From: an uncultured Selenomonadales bacterium
GTDB taxonomy: Bacteria > Bacillota_C > Negativicutes > Selenomonadales > Selenomonadaceae
Length of the DNA: 19,084 nucleotides
Direction: 5' to 3'
Assembly: GCA_947302675.1 (NCBI GenBank)
Contig: CAMYWI010000002.1
Coordinates: 1 to 19,084 of the forward strand
The notes beneath the pieces are model-generated. The model saw nothing but the letters and a program-made list of their open reading frames with translations. It was not told the DNA's origin and made no database searches. The position numbers were made by a program, and so were the translations under genes. This document shows positions 1 to 7,636 of this stretch, piece by piece (positions within the stretch are counted from its first letter, which is position 1; every line of letters begins with the position of its first letter).

Positions 1-881
1 CGCCCGCGCTGATTCACGGCGGACCTTTCGCGAACATTGCGCACGGCTGCAACTCTGTCACGGCGACAAAGTACGCTTTAAAACTTGCGGACGTTGTAGT
101 CACGGAGGCGGGTTTCGGCGCGGACTTGGGTGCGGAGAAATTTTTGGACATCAAGTGTCGCATGAGCGGCTTGCGTCCCGACGCGGTTGTTATCGTCGCG
201 ACGGTTCGCGCGTTGAAAATGCATGGCGGCGTTGACAAGAAAAATCTCGCGGCTCCGAACGTTGAGGCGGTTGAGCGCGGGCTTGAGAATTTGGAAAAGC
301 ATATTGAGAACGTTCAAGGTTTCGGCTTGCCAGCGATTGTTGCGCTTAACGACTTCCCGACTGACACGGCGGAAGAAATTTCTGCTGTCGAGAAACTCTG
401 CGCGGCAAAGGGCGTGAGATTTGCACGGTCGAAAGTTTTTGCGGAAGGCGGCGCGGGCGGCATTGAACTTGCCAAAGCGGTTGAAGAGAGTTTCAACGAC
501 GCGAAGGATTTCAAGTTCACCTACGCCGACGACGCGAGCCTTGCCGATAAAATTTTGGCGGTCGCGCAGAAAATTTACGGCGCGGACGGCGTGAGCTACT
601 TGCCCGCCGCTAAGAAACAACTCGCCGAATTTGAACAACGCGGCTTTGGAAATTTGCCAATCTGCGTCGCGAAAACTCAGTATTCCCTCTCCGACGACGC
701 GGCTAAACTAGGTCGCCCGAAAAATTTCAACGTGACTGTTCGCGAAGTTAAAATCTCTGCGGGCGCGGGTTTTATCGTCGTGCTCATGGGAAATATCATG
801 ACAATGCCCGGACTGCCCAAGCGTCCCGCCGCCGAGAAAATCGACATTACGCCCGACGGAGTTATCAGCGGCTTGTTCTGA
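1..881 (+). CDS. fhs: Formate-tetrahydrofolate ligase, C-terminal part (5' end outside window)
   Basis: The frame is open from the first bases of the window, so this is the 3' part of a longer gene. About 292 codons are present out of a usual ~556. The enzyme makes 10-formyltetrahydrofolate from formate, ATP and THF in the cytosol, feeding one-carbon metabolism and, in acetogens, the Wood-Ljungdahl methyl branch. The visible protein begins with [18 protein letters not shown], a strongly conserved FTHFS stretch, and carries the family's typical end [14 protein letters not shown] followed by a short DGVISGLF tail. An internal ATG at 126 should not be taken as the start, because conserved sequence continues upstream of it. 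Only 21 bp separate the stop from the next gene, so the two are probably co-transcribed. Identification is firm; nothing looks degraded. Confidence 0.96.
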   Translation, partial: PALIHGGPFANIAHGCNSVTATKYALKLADVVVTEAGFGADLGAEKFLDIKCRMSGLRPDAVVIVATVRALKMHGGVDKKNLAAPNVEAVERGLENLEKHIENVQGFGLPAIVALNDFPTDTAEEISAVEKLCAAKGVRFARSKVFAEGGAGGIELAKAVEESFNDAKDFKFTYADDASLADKILAVAQKIYGADGVSYLPAAKKQLAEFEQRGFGNLPICVAKTQYSLSDDAAKLGRPKNFNVTVREVKISAGAGFIVVLMGNIMTMPGLPKRPAAEKIDITPDGVISGLF

Positions 882-889
882 AAAAATTT

Positions 890-894
890 CGGAG
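890..894 (+). promoter_or_regulatory. Ribosome binding site of cobA-hemD
   Basis: A GGAGG lies 8 bases before the ATG at 903 and supports that start codon. Confidence 0.75.
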
Positions 895-902
895 GTTTTG
901 AC

Positions 903-2360
903 ATGGTTTATCTTGTGGGCGCGGGCGCGGGCGACGTAGGACTTTTGACGCTTAAAGCTCGCGACGTTTTGGCAGCGGCGGACGTCGTGATTTATGACCG
1001 GCTCGCCGACGACGAACTTTTGAACTTCTGCGCGGGCGCGAAGAAAATTTACGTCGGCAAAGAGGCGGGCAAGCACACGCTCAAGCAGTCGGAAATAAAT
1101 CAGCTACTCGTCGAGGAGGCGCGGCGAAATAAAATCGTCGTGCGTTTGAAGGGCGGCGACCCGTTTGTCTTCGGGCGCGGCGGCGAAGAGGCACTTTATC
1201 TGCGCGAAAACGATTTGCCGTTTGAAATAATTCCAGGCGTCACGAGCGCGATTGCCGTCCCTGCCTACGCCGGAATTCCCGTAACTCATCGTGGCGTTGC
1301 GACGAGTTTCGCGGTCGTCACGGGGCACGAAGACCCGCTCAAGCCCGAATCGACAATCAACTGGGAAAAATTGGCGACGGCGGTCGATACGTTGATTTTC
1401 TTAATGGGCGTCGCGAACTTGCCGCAAATCGTTGCGAAGTTAATCGAACACGGGCGCAACCCCGCCACGCCCGCCGCGCTGATTCGTTGGGGCACAAAGC
1501 CGAGCCAAGAAGTTTTCGTCACGACGCTTGAAAAAGCTCCCGACGCAAAAATCTTGCCACCCGCAATTTTTGTCGTGGGCGAAGTCGTCAACCTGCGCGA
1601 GCAACTTAAATGGTTCGACAACAAAATTTTGTTCGGGAAAAAAATCCTCGTGACGCGGGCGCGTGCTCAAGCGTCGAAACTTTCACGTGCGTTGAAAAAT
1701 CTTGGAGCGGAGGTCGTCGAGTGCCCGACAATAAAAATCGTCGCGCCTTCCGACAATTTCGCGGCGGCTGATGTGGCGATTAAAAATCTGCGCGGCTACG
1801 ACTGGATAATTTTCACGAGTGCGAACGGCGTCGAGAAATTTTTTGAGCGGCTTAAAGTTCACGGGCTTGACGCGAGAGCTTTGAACAAAGTCGCGGCAAT
1901 CGGCGCGGCGACGGCGGAGAAACTTTCAACATTCGGGATAATCGCTGACGTTGTTCCTAAAGATTTTGTCGCGGAGAGTTTAGCAGAGGATTTGAAAAAT
2001 TTCGTCGCCGATAAAAAAATTCTGTTGGCGCGTGCGGAGGTTGCGCGAGACGTTTTGCCAGACGCTTTAAAAAATTTTGGCGCGAGTGTCGAAGTCGTTC
2101 CGATTTATAAAACAATCGCTGAAACTTCCGCGCAGATTGACTTCGCCGCGCTTGACCTAATCACGTTCACAAGTTCCTCGACCGTTGAAAATTTCGTCGC
2201 GGCTTACGGCGTCCCGAAAATTCCGACTGCCGCTATCGGTTCGATAACTGCGCAGACGTTAAAAAATTTCGGAATAACTCCCGCCGTCGTCGCGAAGGAA
2301 TTCACGATTAACGGTCTTGTCGATTCCATTAAAGAATTTTACGGAGACGAAAACTTATGA
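903..2360 (+). CDS. cobA-hemD: Uroporphyrinogen-III C-methyltransferase / uroporphyrinogen-III synthase fusion
   Basis: This is a bifunctional tetrapyrrole enzyme of 485 residues. The N-terminal SUMT domain (about 1-235) uses two SAM to methylate uroporphyrinogen III to precorrin-2, the entry to siroheme and cobalamin. The C-terminal HemD domain (about 245-485) cyclises hydroxymethylbilane to uroporphyrinogen III. SUMT landmarks are VYLVGAGAGDVGLLT (2-16), RLKGGDPFVFGRGGEEA (81-97) and IIPGVTSAIAVPAYAGIPVT (109-128). HemD landmarks are ILVTRARAQASKL (248-260) and the paired FTSANGVEKFF and FTSSSTVENF motifs. This fusion is common in Firmicutes. One oddity is that the first SUMT motif, usually GAGPGDPG, lacks both prolines here (A and V instead). 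The stop overlaps the next ATG as ATGA, implying translational coupling to a glycosyltransferase, an unexpected partner. No other heme genes are nearby. Confidence 0.95.
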   Translation: MVYLVGAGAGDVGLLTLKARDVLAAADVVIYDRLADDELLNFCAGAKKIYVGKEAGKHTLKQSEINQLLVEEARRNKIVVRLKGGDPFVFGRGGEEALYLRENDLPFEIIPGVTSAIAVPAYAGIPVTHRGVATSFAVVTGHEDPLKPESTINWEKLATAVDTLIFLMGVANLPQIVAKLIEHGRNPATPAALIRWGTKPSQEVFVTTLEKAPDAKILPPAIFVVGEVVNLREQLKWFDNKILFGKKILVTRARAQASKLSRALKNLGAEVVECPTIKIVAPSDNFAAADVAIKNLRGYDWIIFTSANGVEKFFERLKVHGLDARALNKVAAIGAATAEKLSTFGIIADVVPKDFVAESLAEDLKNFVADKKILLARAEVARDVLPDALKNFGASVEVVPIYKTIAETSAQIDFAALDLITFTSSSTVENFVAAYGVPKIPTAAIGSITAQTLKNFGITPAVVAKEFTINGLVDSIKEFYGDENL

Positions 2361-3835
2361 GGCTGATAAAAGAGAGCGATATAATCGGCATTGACAAGGG
2401 CGAGATTGACGCGCTCCTTGCCGCGAAAAATTTTGTCGGGCTTAACTATTCGCCGCGCTTTGAAAAAATTATCGTCTCGCTCACGTCCTACAAGCCGCGA
2501 ATCAATGACGTTAAGTACACGATTTATTCTTTGCTCAACCAAAGTTTGCCGCCCGATAAATTGATTTTGTGGCTCGACGAGGATTCTTTTCCGCAACGCG
2601 AAGAAAATTTGCCGCAAGACTTGTTGGAGCTGAGAGACTTTGGCTTGACTATCGATTGGTGCGAAAATCTTCGCTCGTATAAGAAATTGATTCCCGCGCT
2701 TGAAAAATTCCCCGACGATATAATTGTTACGGCGGACGACGATATTTTTTATCAGCCCGATTGGCTAGAAATTCTTTACGACGCGCACTTGGAAAATCCC
2801 GACTGCGTCGTCGCGCATCGCACGCATCGAATCAAAATCGACACGCAGGGAAATCTTTTCCCCTACACCTCGTGGGATCATGAGACAAAATTTTCTGCGC
2901 CGCCGCCGAAATTATTTGGCACTTTCTTTACGGGCGGTGCGGGTGCTCTTTACAAGAAAAATTTTCTACATGCCGACGTTTTGAATCGCGAACTTTTTTT
3001 AAAACTCACGCCGCTCGCCGACGACATTTGGTTTTGGGCTATGGCAATTCTGAACGACACCAAAGTTGCCCTTCCGCCCGCCGCGCAACCGGATTTAATC
3101 TACGTCGACCTCGATACGCAGCTGATAGGTGAAACTTTATGGCACGGAAATAAAATCTACAACGATATTTATCTTCGACAAGTTACGGAACATTATCCCG
3201 CCCTGCTTGAAAAGTTGATTCGCGAGGCGGCGGAGTTCAAGCCGTATATTTCCGTTGTCTTGCCAATGAAAAATATCTCTGACGCTGATACTCGCCTTAA
3301 AAATATTTTCGTGCAGAGCTTTCCCGACTTTGAATTGATTTTTATCAATCTCGGCTCGCGCTTGGAGTTTCAAAGGTTGCCGACGAATTTTCGCGTCGTG
3401 AATTATCCTGGCGGCTCGCTTGAGGACGCGCTCACGCTCGGCTTGCAAAGGGCGGCGGGCGATTATGTCTTGTTCGCGGACGAGAATTCAACTCTTTTCA
3501 ACGACGCGATAGAAAATCTTGCGCAACTCTCCAACGATTCAAAGGCGGATGTAATTCACTTTTCGGGGCACGAGAAGGACGCGAGGTTTATTGCTGACGA
3601 TGCGATATCGTTTGAAACTCTCGCGCCGGTTTTCTTTGATGAGCCGAGACAAAGCCGCGCCGTGTTTTGGCTTAAGGGCAAGTTGAGTCGGCGGCTCGAT
3701 ACGAAAATTTTTAGGCGCAAGTTTTTGATTGAGCATGACATAAATTTTGCTGGCGGCACTTCGGAATTTTTATTTCACGCGCTGATTCAAGCGGAAAAAT
3801 ATTTGCTCGTGCCGCAAGCTTTTTGCAAGGAGTAA
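2357..3835 (+). CDS. Glycosyltransferase with two GT-A-like domains
   Basis: A 492-residue protein without a signal peptide, so probably cytosolic. The N-terminal domain (about 36-270) resembles the polysaccharide-locus glycosyltransferases that begin IIVSLTSYKPRIN (38-50). It has NQSLPPDKLILWLDED and an acidic ADDD at 126-129 in the place of the metal-binding DxD. From about 297 a second, shorter GT2-like domain starts (PYISVVLPMKN), with AAGDYVLFADEN (366-377) as its equivalent of the DxD strand. Which sugar is moved is not visible. The second domain is less canonical and may be an accessory domain. The start overlaps the cobA-hemD stop by 4 bp (ATGA), with a GGAG at 2343-2346. A small membrane protein follows after one base. 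A surface polysaccharide or glycoprotein role is an inference from family resemblance. Confidence 0.82.
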   Translation: MRLIKESDIIGIDKGEIDALLAAKNFVGLNYSPRFEKIIVSLTSYKPRINDVKYTIYSLLNQSLPPDKLILWLDEDSFPQREENLPQDLLELRDFGLTIDWCENLRSYKKLIPALEKFPDDIIVTADDDIFYQPDWLEILYDAHLENPDCVVAHRTHRIKIDTQGNLFPYTSWDHETKFSAPPPKLFGTFFTGGAGALYKKNFLHADVLNRELFLKLTPLADDIWFWAMAILNDTKVALPPAAQPDLIYVDLDTQLIGETLWHGNKIYNDIYLRQVTEHYPALLEKLIREAAEFKPYISVVLPMKNISDADTRLKNIFVQSFPDFELIFINLGSRLEFQRLPTNFRVVNYPGGSLEDALTLGLQRAAGDYVLFADENSTLFNDAIENLAQLSNDSKADVIHFSGHEKDARFIADDAISFETLAPVFFDEPRQSRAVFWLKGKLSRRLDTKIFRRKFLIEHDINFAGGTSEFLFHALIQAEKYLLVPQAFCKE

Positions 3836-3836
3836 A

Positions 3837-4220
3837 ATGGACAACAAAAAAAATCCCGACGACGCGCCGATTAAAATTCTCGACGCCTCTGAACATAAAG
3901 TCTTCCGCAGTAAAAAATTCGTCGACAGCGAAACCGCCGCTAACGAGGATAAAGAAAAGTCGGCGACGCCCGAACCTAAAATCAAAAGCAAACTCTCGCA
4001 CGCCGAGACGAGCGGCATTGCGATTTCGGCAGTCATGCTCGCCTACAGCCTCGTCGAAGGTGACAAGCCGCTTTTCTTTTTATCGACGTCGCTTTTAACC
4101 TTCCTGCTACGCCCGATAATCGGAGGGCTTGCGGGCAAGCACAATCGCGCCGTACAAAACGCCCTGCACTCTTTCAGCGTGGTGCTATTTATCGGCGCGT
4201 TGCTTTTTCTCTTCCTATAA
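3837..4220 (+). CDS. Small membrane protein of unknown function
   Basis: I do not recognise this family. The protein has 127 residues. The first ~55 are polar and lysine/aspartate-rich, with no signal peptide, so this part probably sits in the cytoplasm. Three hydrophobic segments follow, at about 57-74, 78-97 and 110-127, the last ending in LLFLFL at the C-terminus. A short positively charged loop, GKHNRAVQN, separates the last two. The ATG lies one base after the glycosyltransferase stop, with AAGGAG (3827-3832) in front, so it is almost certainly translated as the last gene of the fhs operon. It may anchor or assist the neighbouring glycosyltransferase, but nothing in the sequence shows this. 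Coding reality is well supported; function is not. Confidence 0.75.
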   Translation: MDNKKNPDDAPIKILDASEHKVFRSKKFVDSETAANEDKEKSATPEPKIKSKLSHAETSGIAISAVMLAYSLVEGDKPLFFLSTSLLTFLLRPIIGGLAGKHNRAVQNALHSFSVVLFIGALLFLFL

Positions 4221-4221
4221 A

Positions 4222-4251
4222 TTGGACAATTCATGCCTTGAAGGTTATAAT
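4222..4251 (+). promoter_or_regulatory. Probable sigma-70-type promoter for the iron-sulfur protein gene
   Basis: TTGGAC (4222-4227) and a perfect TATAAT (4246-4251) are separated by 18 bases. The spacing is 17 if the overlapping TTATAA is taken as the -10. Transcription would start near 4258, giving a short leader to the ATG at 4286. It lies directly after the stop of the preceding gene, so the next gene can be expressed on its own. No terminator is visible between the two genes, so read-through is also possible. Confidence 0.6.
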
Positions 4252-4273
4252 TGACGCGCTAAAATTTAAATGA

Positions 4274-4277
4274 GGTG
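4274..4277 (+). promoter_or_regulatory. Ribosome binding site deciding the start at 4286
   Basis: GAGGTG (core GGTG/GAGG at 4272-4277) sits 8 bases before the ATG at 4286. It supports the long form of the protein that includes the acidic N-terminal repeat, rather than a start nearer the ferredoxin domain. Confidence 0.6.
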
Positions 4278-4285
4278 ATAATTTT

Positions 4286-6070
4286 ATGGAGACTAAAAGG
4301 ACGGGTGACGTAGAAAAAGCCAAGCTCATTCGCGACGAGGACGACGAGAACGACTCTATAGTTGATGACGAAAAAGCCAAGCCCGCTCGCGACGACGATA
4401 ACGACTCCGCAGTTGACGACGTGGAAAAAGCCGCGCCCACTCGTGACGACGAAGATAGCGATTCAGAAAAAGCCAAGCCAGCTCGCGATGACGAAGAAGA
4501 AGATAACGATTCCGCAGTTGACGACGTGGAAGAAGTTGCGTCTGCCCGCGAAGTCGATACTGCTGAAAAAGTTTCGATTGAAAAAATGATTGCCGACAAT
4601 CGCGCAGATTGCAACGGGTGCGAGGCTTGCGCGAATATTTGTCCGAGAAAAGCAATTAAAATGGTTCGCGACGCGGAGGGCTTTGCCTACCCGAAAATTA
4701 ATCCAGAGCTGTGTATAAAGTGCGGGCGTTGCAGTGAGATTTGCCCCGCGCTCAACTTCAAGCCGGAAACTATTTACGCTTTCCCGCTGACTTTCACGGC
4801 GATTCATTCCAATGAAGTTATCTTGCGTCAAAGTTCGTCGGGCGGCGTTTTTACGGCGTTAAGTGAATTTGTCTTGCGCAACAAAGGCGCGGTCTTCGGC
4901 GCGGGTTTCGATAAAAAGTGGCGCGTTCGTCATGCGGCAGTTAGAGAACTCGACAAGCTGAAAAATCTGCGCGGCACAAAATATGTCCAAAGCAAAATCG
5001 GCGAAGTTTATAAACAGGTGCGGACGGCACTCAACAGGTCGCTAGTTTTGTTCAGCGGGACGCCTTGCCAATGCGCCGGCTTAAAAAGTTTTCTCGGCGG
5101 TGATTTCGATAATCTTTTGACGGTGGAGGTAATTTGTCGCGGAGTACCGTCGCCCGCGCTGTGGGAAAGTTATATCGACCGGCTCGGCTACGCACACGAC
5201 ATTGCTAGCATCAACTTCCGCTCCAAACGCAACGCTTGGGGTCAGCGCATGGATATAAATTTCTTCGACCAAGAGCATATCTCTAGCTTAATCGGCAACA
5301 ATATTTATGGGCGGCTGTTTAGGCGAAATTTGTCCTTGCGCCCGTCCTGCTCGGCTTGCAAATTTAAATTCCCGTACGGGCATGACGTCTTGACGATAGG
5401 CGACGCTTGGGGCGTTAAAGACTTCGCGCCGGAAATGTTTGACGAACGCGGCGTCTCGCTAATCCTCGTCCACACGCAAAAGGGCGCGAACGTTTTGGAG
5501 CAGGTAAATTTGAAGTTGCAGGAGGTCAAATTCACCGACGCGCTTAAAGAAAATCCATTCTTTATATCGTCCGCGCTTGCGGACTCGCGTCGCGAAAATT
5601 TCTTCGCTGAACTTGCCGACTCCAACGATTGGTATGTTATCATGCAAAAATATTTCGATAAGCGAGCGTTGCAGGAAACGCAAAGAAAGAATAAGGCGGC
5701 TTTTGAAGAGCGATTCGCGGAGATAACCGCGCAGGTTCGCAAAAAGTTCGCGAGAAATATTTTGGTCGTCTTCACGCCCGCGCACGAGAACGACCGAAAA
5801 AATTTGGGAATGTTTTTTGAGCGGAGTTTTAAAAATTGCGACGTGTACCTTCTTGAGCCAGGCAAAAATTCAGCGTTGGCTTGTACGGAAAATTTTTCGC
5901 AGATTACTTCCGAACTGAAAGACACCGCCGAGTTGTCAAGCTTTGTCAAACAGCGCAATATCACGGAAATTTTTGTCAAGCTCCCGTTGGACTTTGGAAA
6001 CAACTCGCCCGCAATGATTGACTGGCTGAACAACTGCGGCTTGCCCGCGAAAACTTTTGCTCAAAAGTAA
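4286..6070 (+). CDS. F420-hydrogenase-beta-like iron-sulfur oxidoreductase with acidic N-terminal repeat
   Basis: A 594-residue protein in three parts. Residues 1-95 are a low-complexity acidic repeat. Residues 105-155 form a two-cluster ferredoxin domain, with cysteines at 109, 112, 115, 119 and 143, 146, 149, 153, each set ending in CP. Residues 170-460 match the coenzyme F420 hydrogenase/dehydrogenase beta-subunit family: SSSGGVFTAL (183-192), FSGTPCQCAGL (256-266), ICRGVPSP (283-290), a CSAC pair (355-358) and IGDAWG (371-376). The last ~100 residues (from NILVVF) form an extra domain I do not recognise. Family members pass electrons between ferredoxin and flavin and often occur in polysaccharide loci beside pyruvyltransferases. 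None is visible here, and F420 use should not be assumed. It has its own promoter and ribosome binding site, and a hairpin follows. The physiological partner is unknown. Confidence 0.85.
   Translation: METKRTGDVEKAKLIRDEDDENDSIVDDEKAKPARDDDNDSAVDDVEKAAPTRDDEDSDSEKAKPARDDEEEDNDSAVDDVEEVASAREVDTAEKVSIEKMIADNRADCNGCEACANICPRKAIKMVRDAEGFAYPKINPELCIKCGRCSEICPALNFKPETIYAFPLTFTAIHSNEVILRQSSSGGVFTALSEFVLRNKGAVFGAGFDKKWRVRHAAVRELDKLKNLRGTKYVQSKIGEVYKQVRTALNRSLVLFSGTPCQCAGLKSFLGGDFDNLLTVEVICRGVPSPALWESYIDRLGYAHDIASINFRSKRNAWGQRMDINFFDQEHISSLIGNNIYGRLFRRNLSLRPSCSACKFKFPYGHDVLTIGDAWGVKDFAPEMFDERGVSLILVHTQKGANVLEQVNLKLQEVKFTDALKENPFFISSALADSRRENFFAELADSNDWYVIMQKYFDKRALQETQRKNKAAFEERFAEITAQVRKKFARNILVVFTPAHENDRKNLGMFFERSFKNCDVYLLEPGKNSALACTENFSQITSELKDTAELSSFVKQRNITEIFVKLPLDFGNNSPAMIDWLNNCGLPAKTFAQK
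4313..4561 (+). repeat. In-frame imperfect repeat encoding acidic EKAKPARDD units
   Basis: Protein residues 10-92 of the iron-sulfur protein consist of about five degenerate units. They begin EKAKLIRD, EKAKPARD, EKAAPTRD, EKAKPARD and EEVASARE, and three of them carry a DNDS(A/I)VDD tail. Unit length varies from 11 to 21 residues. The DNA is repetitive too (GTTGACGACGTGGAA recurs), pointing to expansion by slippage or recombination. The segment is predicted to be disordered and strongly negative. Confidence 0.85.
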
Positions 6071-6111
6071 CGACTTCCCGCCCGTGAATCATGTATTCAT
6101 GCAATAGTTAT

Positions 6112-6140
6112 TTGACAGTTTATGACGCATTAAATATAAT
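6112..6140 (+). promoter_or_regulatory. Consensus sigma-70 promoter for the symporter gene
   Basis: A perfect TTGACA (6112-6117) and a perfect TATAAT (6135-6140) are separated by exactly 17 bases. The expected start point is near 6147, giving a leader of about 40 bases to the ATG at 6189. The -10 box lies within the hairpin annotated at 6124-6161. Confidence 0.85.
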
Positions 6141-6161
6141 TTATGCGTCGAATTTTTTTTT
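6124..6161 (+). terminator. Hairpin plus T-run behind the iron-sulfur gene, overlapping a promoter
   Basis: GACGCAT (6124-6130) pairs perfectly with ATGCGTC (6143-6149). Inside, AAAT (6132-6135) pairs with ATTT (6139-6142) around a 3-nt loop, with a single bulged T. The sequence GAA and nine Ts (6153-6161) follow. This has the form of a rho-independent terminator for the upstream gene, although the stem is AT-rich at its tip. It could instead, or also, act as a dyad operator around the -10 box. Confidence 0.55.
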
Positions 6162-6188
6162 ATAACTTCTGGGAGGGAAAATTTCTTA

Positions 6189-7556
6189 ATGGACTTGTCG
6201 CAACTGTTAAATGACGTGAACGACTTTGTCTGGGGGCCGATAATGCTGGCGTTCCTCGTCGGCACGGGCATTTTCTTAACAATTCGCTTGAAATTTTTGC
6301 CCTGGATAAATCTTTGGTACGCAATCAAAATGATCATGCTACACAAGACCGAGAACAAGGGCGACCTGTCACCGTTCCAATCGCTGATGACGGCGTTATC
6401 GGCGACGGTCGGCACGGGTAATATCGTGGGCGTGGCAACGGCAATGGTACTTGGCGGACCCGGCGCGATTGTCTGGATGTGGATAAGCGCGGCGTTCGGG
6501 CTTTCGACTAAATACGGCGAATCGGTTTTGGCGGTCAAGTATCGCGAGACTAACTCGGTCGGCGAAATGGCGGGCGGTCCCATGTACGCCATGAAAAACG
6601 GTATCGGCGGCGCGTTCGGAAAATTTATGGCGGCGGCTTTTGCCTTCTTCGCGGTCTGTTCGTCGTTCGGTATCGGCAACATGACGCAGGCGAATTCAAT
6701 CAGCTCGGCGTTCAGCTCGCTGGGCGTCTCGACGGAAGTCACGGGAATAATTTTGGTTGTCTGTTCGCTGGCGGTTTTGATTCGCGGCGTGCACTCAATC
6801 GGCAAAGTGTCAAGCTTTATCGTGCCGAGCATGGCGTTTTTCTATATCCTGTTCACGGTGATAATCGTCATTAAAAATTTTGATAACGTGCCGAGCGGCT
6901 TGGCTGTCATGTTGCAAATGGCTTTCTCGACTGAGGCGGTCGCGGGCGGCGTTGGCGGTTCAATGTTGACGGCAATGCGTTGGGGCGTAGCTCGTGGCGT
7001 CTTCTCGAACGAGGCGGGACTTGGCTCGGCTCCGATTGCGGCGGCGGCGGCTCGTACTGACCACGCCTCGCGTCAAGGTTACGTCAACATGACGGGAACT
7101 TTTTTCGACACGATGATTATCTGTTTTTTGACGGGCTTGGTTATCGCGAGTTCGGGCGTACTTGGCTCCGTTGACCCAGAGACCGGCAAGTTGATTTCTG
7201 GCGCACCGCTGACGATTTTGGCGTTCAGCACGGTTTACGGCGAGGGCGCGAAGTATATCGTCTCGGTTGCTCTTGCGCTGTTCGCTTACTCGACGATTCT
7301 TGGCTGGGAGTATTACGGCGAAAAATCTCTTGAGTATCTCGTCAAGGCTCGCCCCGTGATTATCGGCTACAGAATTCTTTTCAGTCTCATAACTTTTATC
7401 GGCGCGACGCAGACGCTCGACGTGGTTTGGAATTTCTCTGACACCATGAACGGCTTGATGGCGATTCCGAACTTGATTTGCCTCGTGATTCTCAACAAGG
7501 ACATTGCCAACGAGTGCTTCGATTATCAAAAGAACTTTATCGCGCAAGGCAAGTGA
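6189..7556 (+). CDS. Alanine or glycine:cation symporter (AGCS family)
   Basis: A 455-residue polytopic inner-membrane transporter that imports alanine or glycine with sodium or protons. Family landmarks include SALSATVGTGNIVGVATA-type sequence (about 71-87), GGPGAIVWMWISAAFG, the GGPMYAMKNG loop, FSNEAGLGSAPIAAAAA in the second half, and a C-terminal run of hydrophobic helices. Length matches the family (~450-480). GGGAGGG (6171-6177) precedes the ATG by 11 bases, slightly long but the best signal present. It has its own consensus promoter and ends in a strong terminator at 7571-7605, so it forms a single-gene transcription unit unrelated in function to its neighbours. I cannot separate alanine from glycine preference. 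Confidence 0.95.
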   Translation: MDLSQLLNDVNDFVWGPIMLAFLVGTGIFLTIRLKFLPWINLWYAIKMIMLHKTENKGDLSPFQSLMTALSATVGTGNIVGVATAMVLGGPGAIVWMWISAAFGLSTKYGESVLAVKYRETNSVGEMAGGPMYAMKNGIGGAFGKFMAAAFAFFAVCSSFGIGNMTQANSISSAFSSLGVSTEVTGIILVVCSLAVLIRGVHSIGKVSSFIVPSMAFFYILFTVIIVIKNFDNVPSGLAVMLQMAFSTEAVAGGVGGSMLTAMRWGVARGVFSNEAGLGSAPIAAAAARTDHASRQGYVNMTGTFFDTMIICFLTGLVIASSGVLGSVDPETGKLISGAPLTILAFSTVYGEGAKYIVSVALALFAYSTILGWEYYGEKSLEYLVKARPVIIGYRILFSLITFIGATQTLDVVWNFSDTMNGLMAIPNLICLVILNKDIANECFDYQKNFIAQGK

Positions 7557-7570
7557 TTTGTTAAAAGTTT

Positions 7571-7605
7571 TTCCGCAGTCGGCGCGGCTGTGGAAATTTT
7601 TTTTT
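7571..7605 (+). terminator. Rho-independent terminator of the symporter gene
   Basis: TTCCGCAGTCG (7571-7581) pairs with CGGCTGTGGAA (7585-7595) over 11 bp, with two G-T pairs and a 3-nt loop. Nine Ts follow at 7597-7605. Confidence 0.92.
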
Positions 7606-7636
7606 GCCTGTTGTAGAATAGCGCAAGGATTAAGAA

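Noticed and set aside
5305..6033. Minus-strand frame of 242 codons opposite the iron-sulfur protein
   Set aside because: Serine/lysine-rich shadow translation without motifs or a good ribosome binding site.
6085..6099. Small dyad TGAAT-CATGT-ATTCA as a regulator site
   Set aside because: Arms of only 5 bp in AT-rich sequence, not repeated elsewhere; too weak to call.
6089..6832. Minus-strand frame of 247 codons opposite the symporter start
   Set aside because: It spans the promoter and hairpin region, has no recognisable domain and is a shadow of the conserved transporter.
7606..7636. Promoter for the glycosylation operon with TAGAAT at 7614-7619
   Set aside because: No acceptable -35 box at the right distance. 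A promoter is expected here after the terminator, but I cannot place it with confidence.
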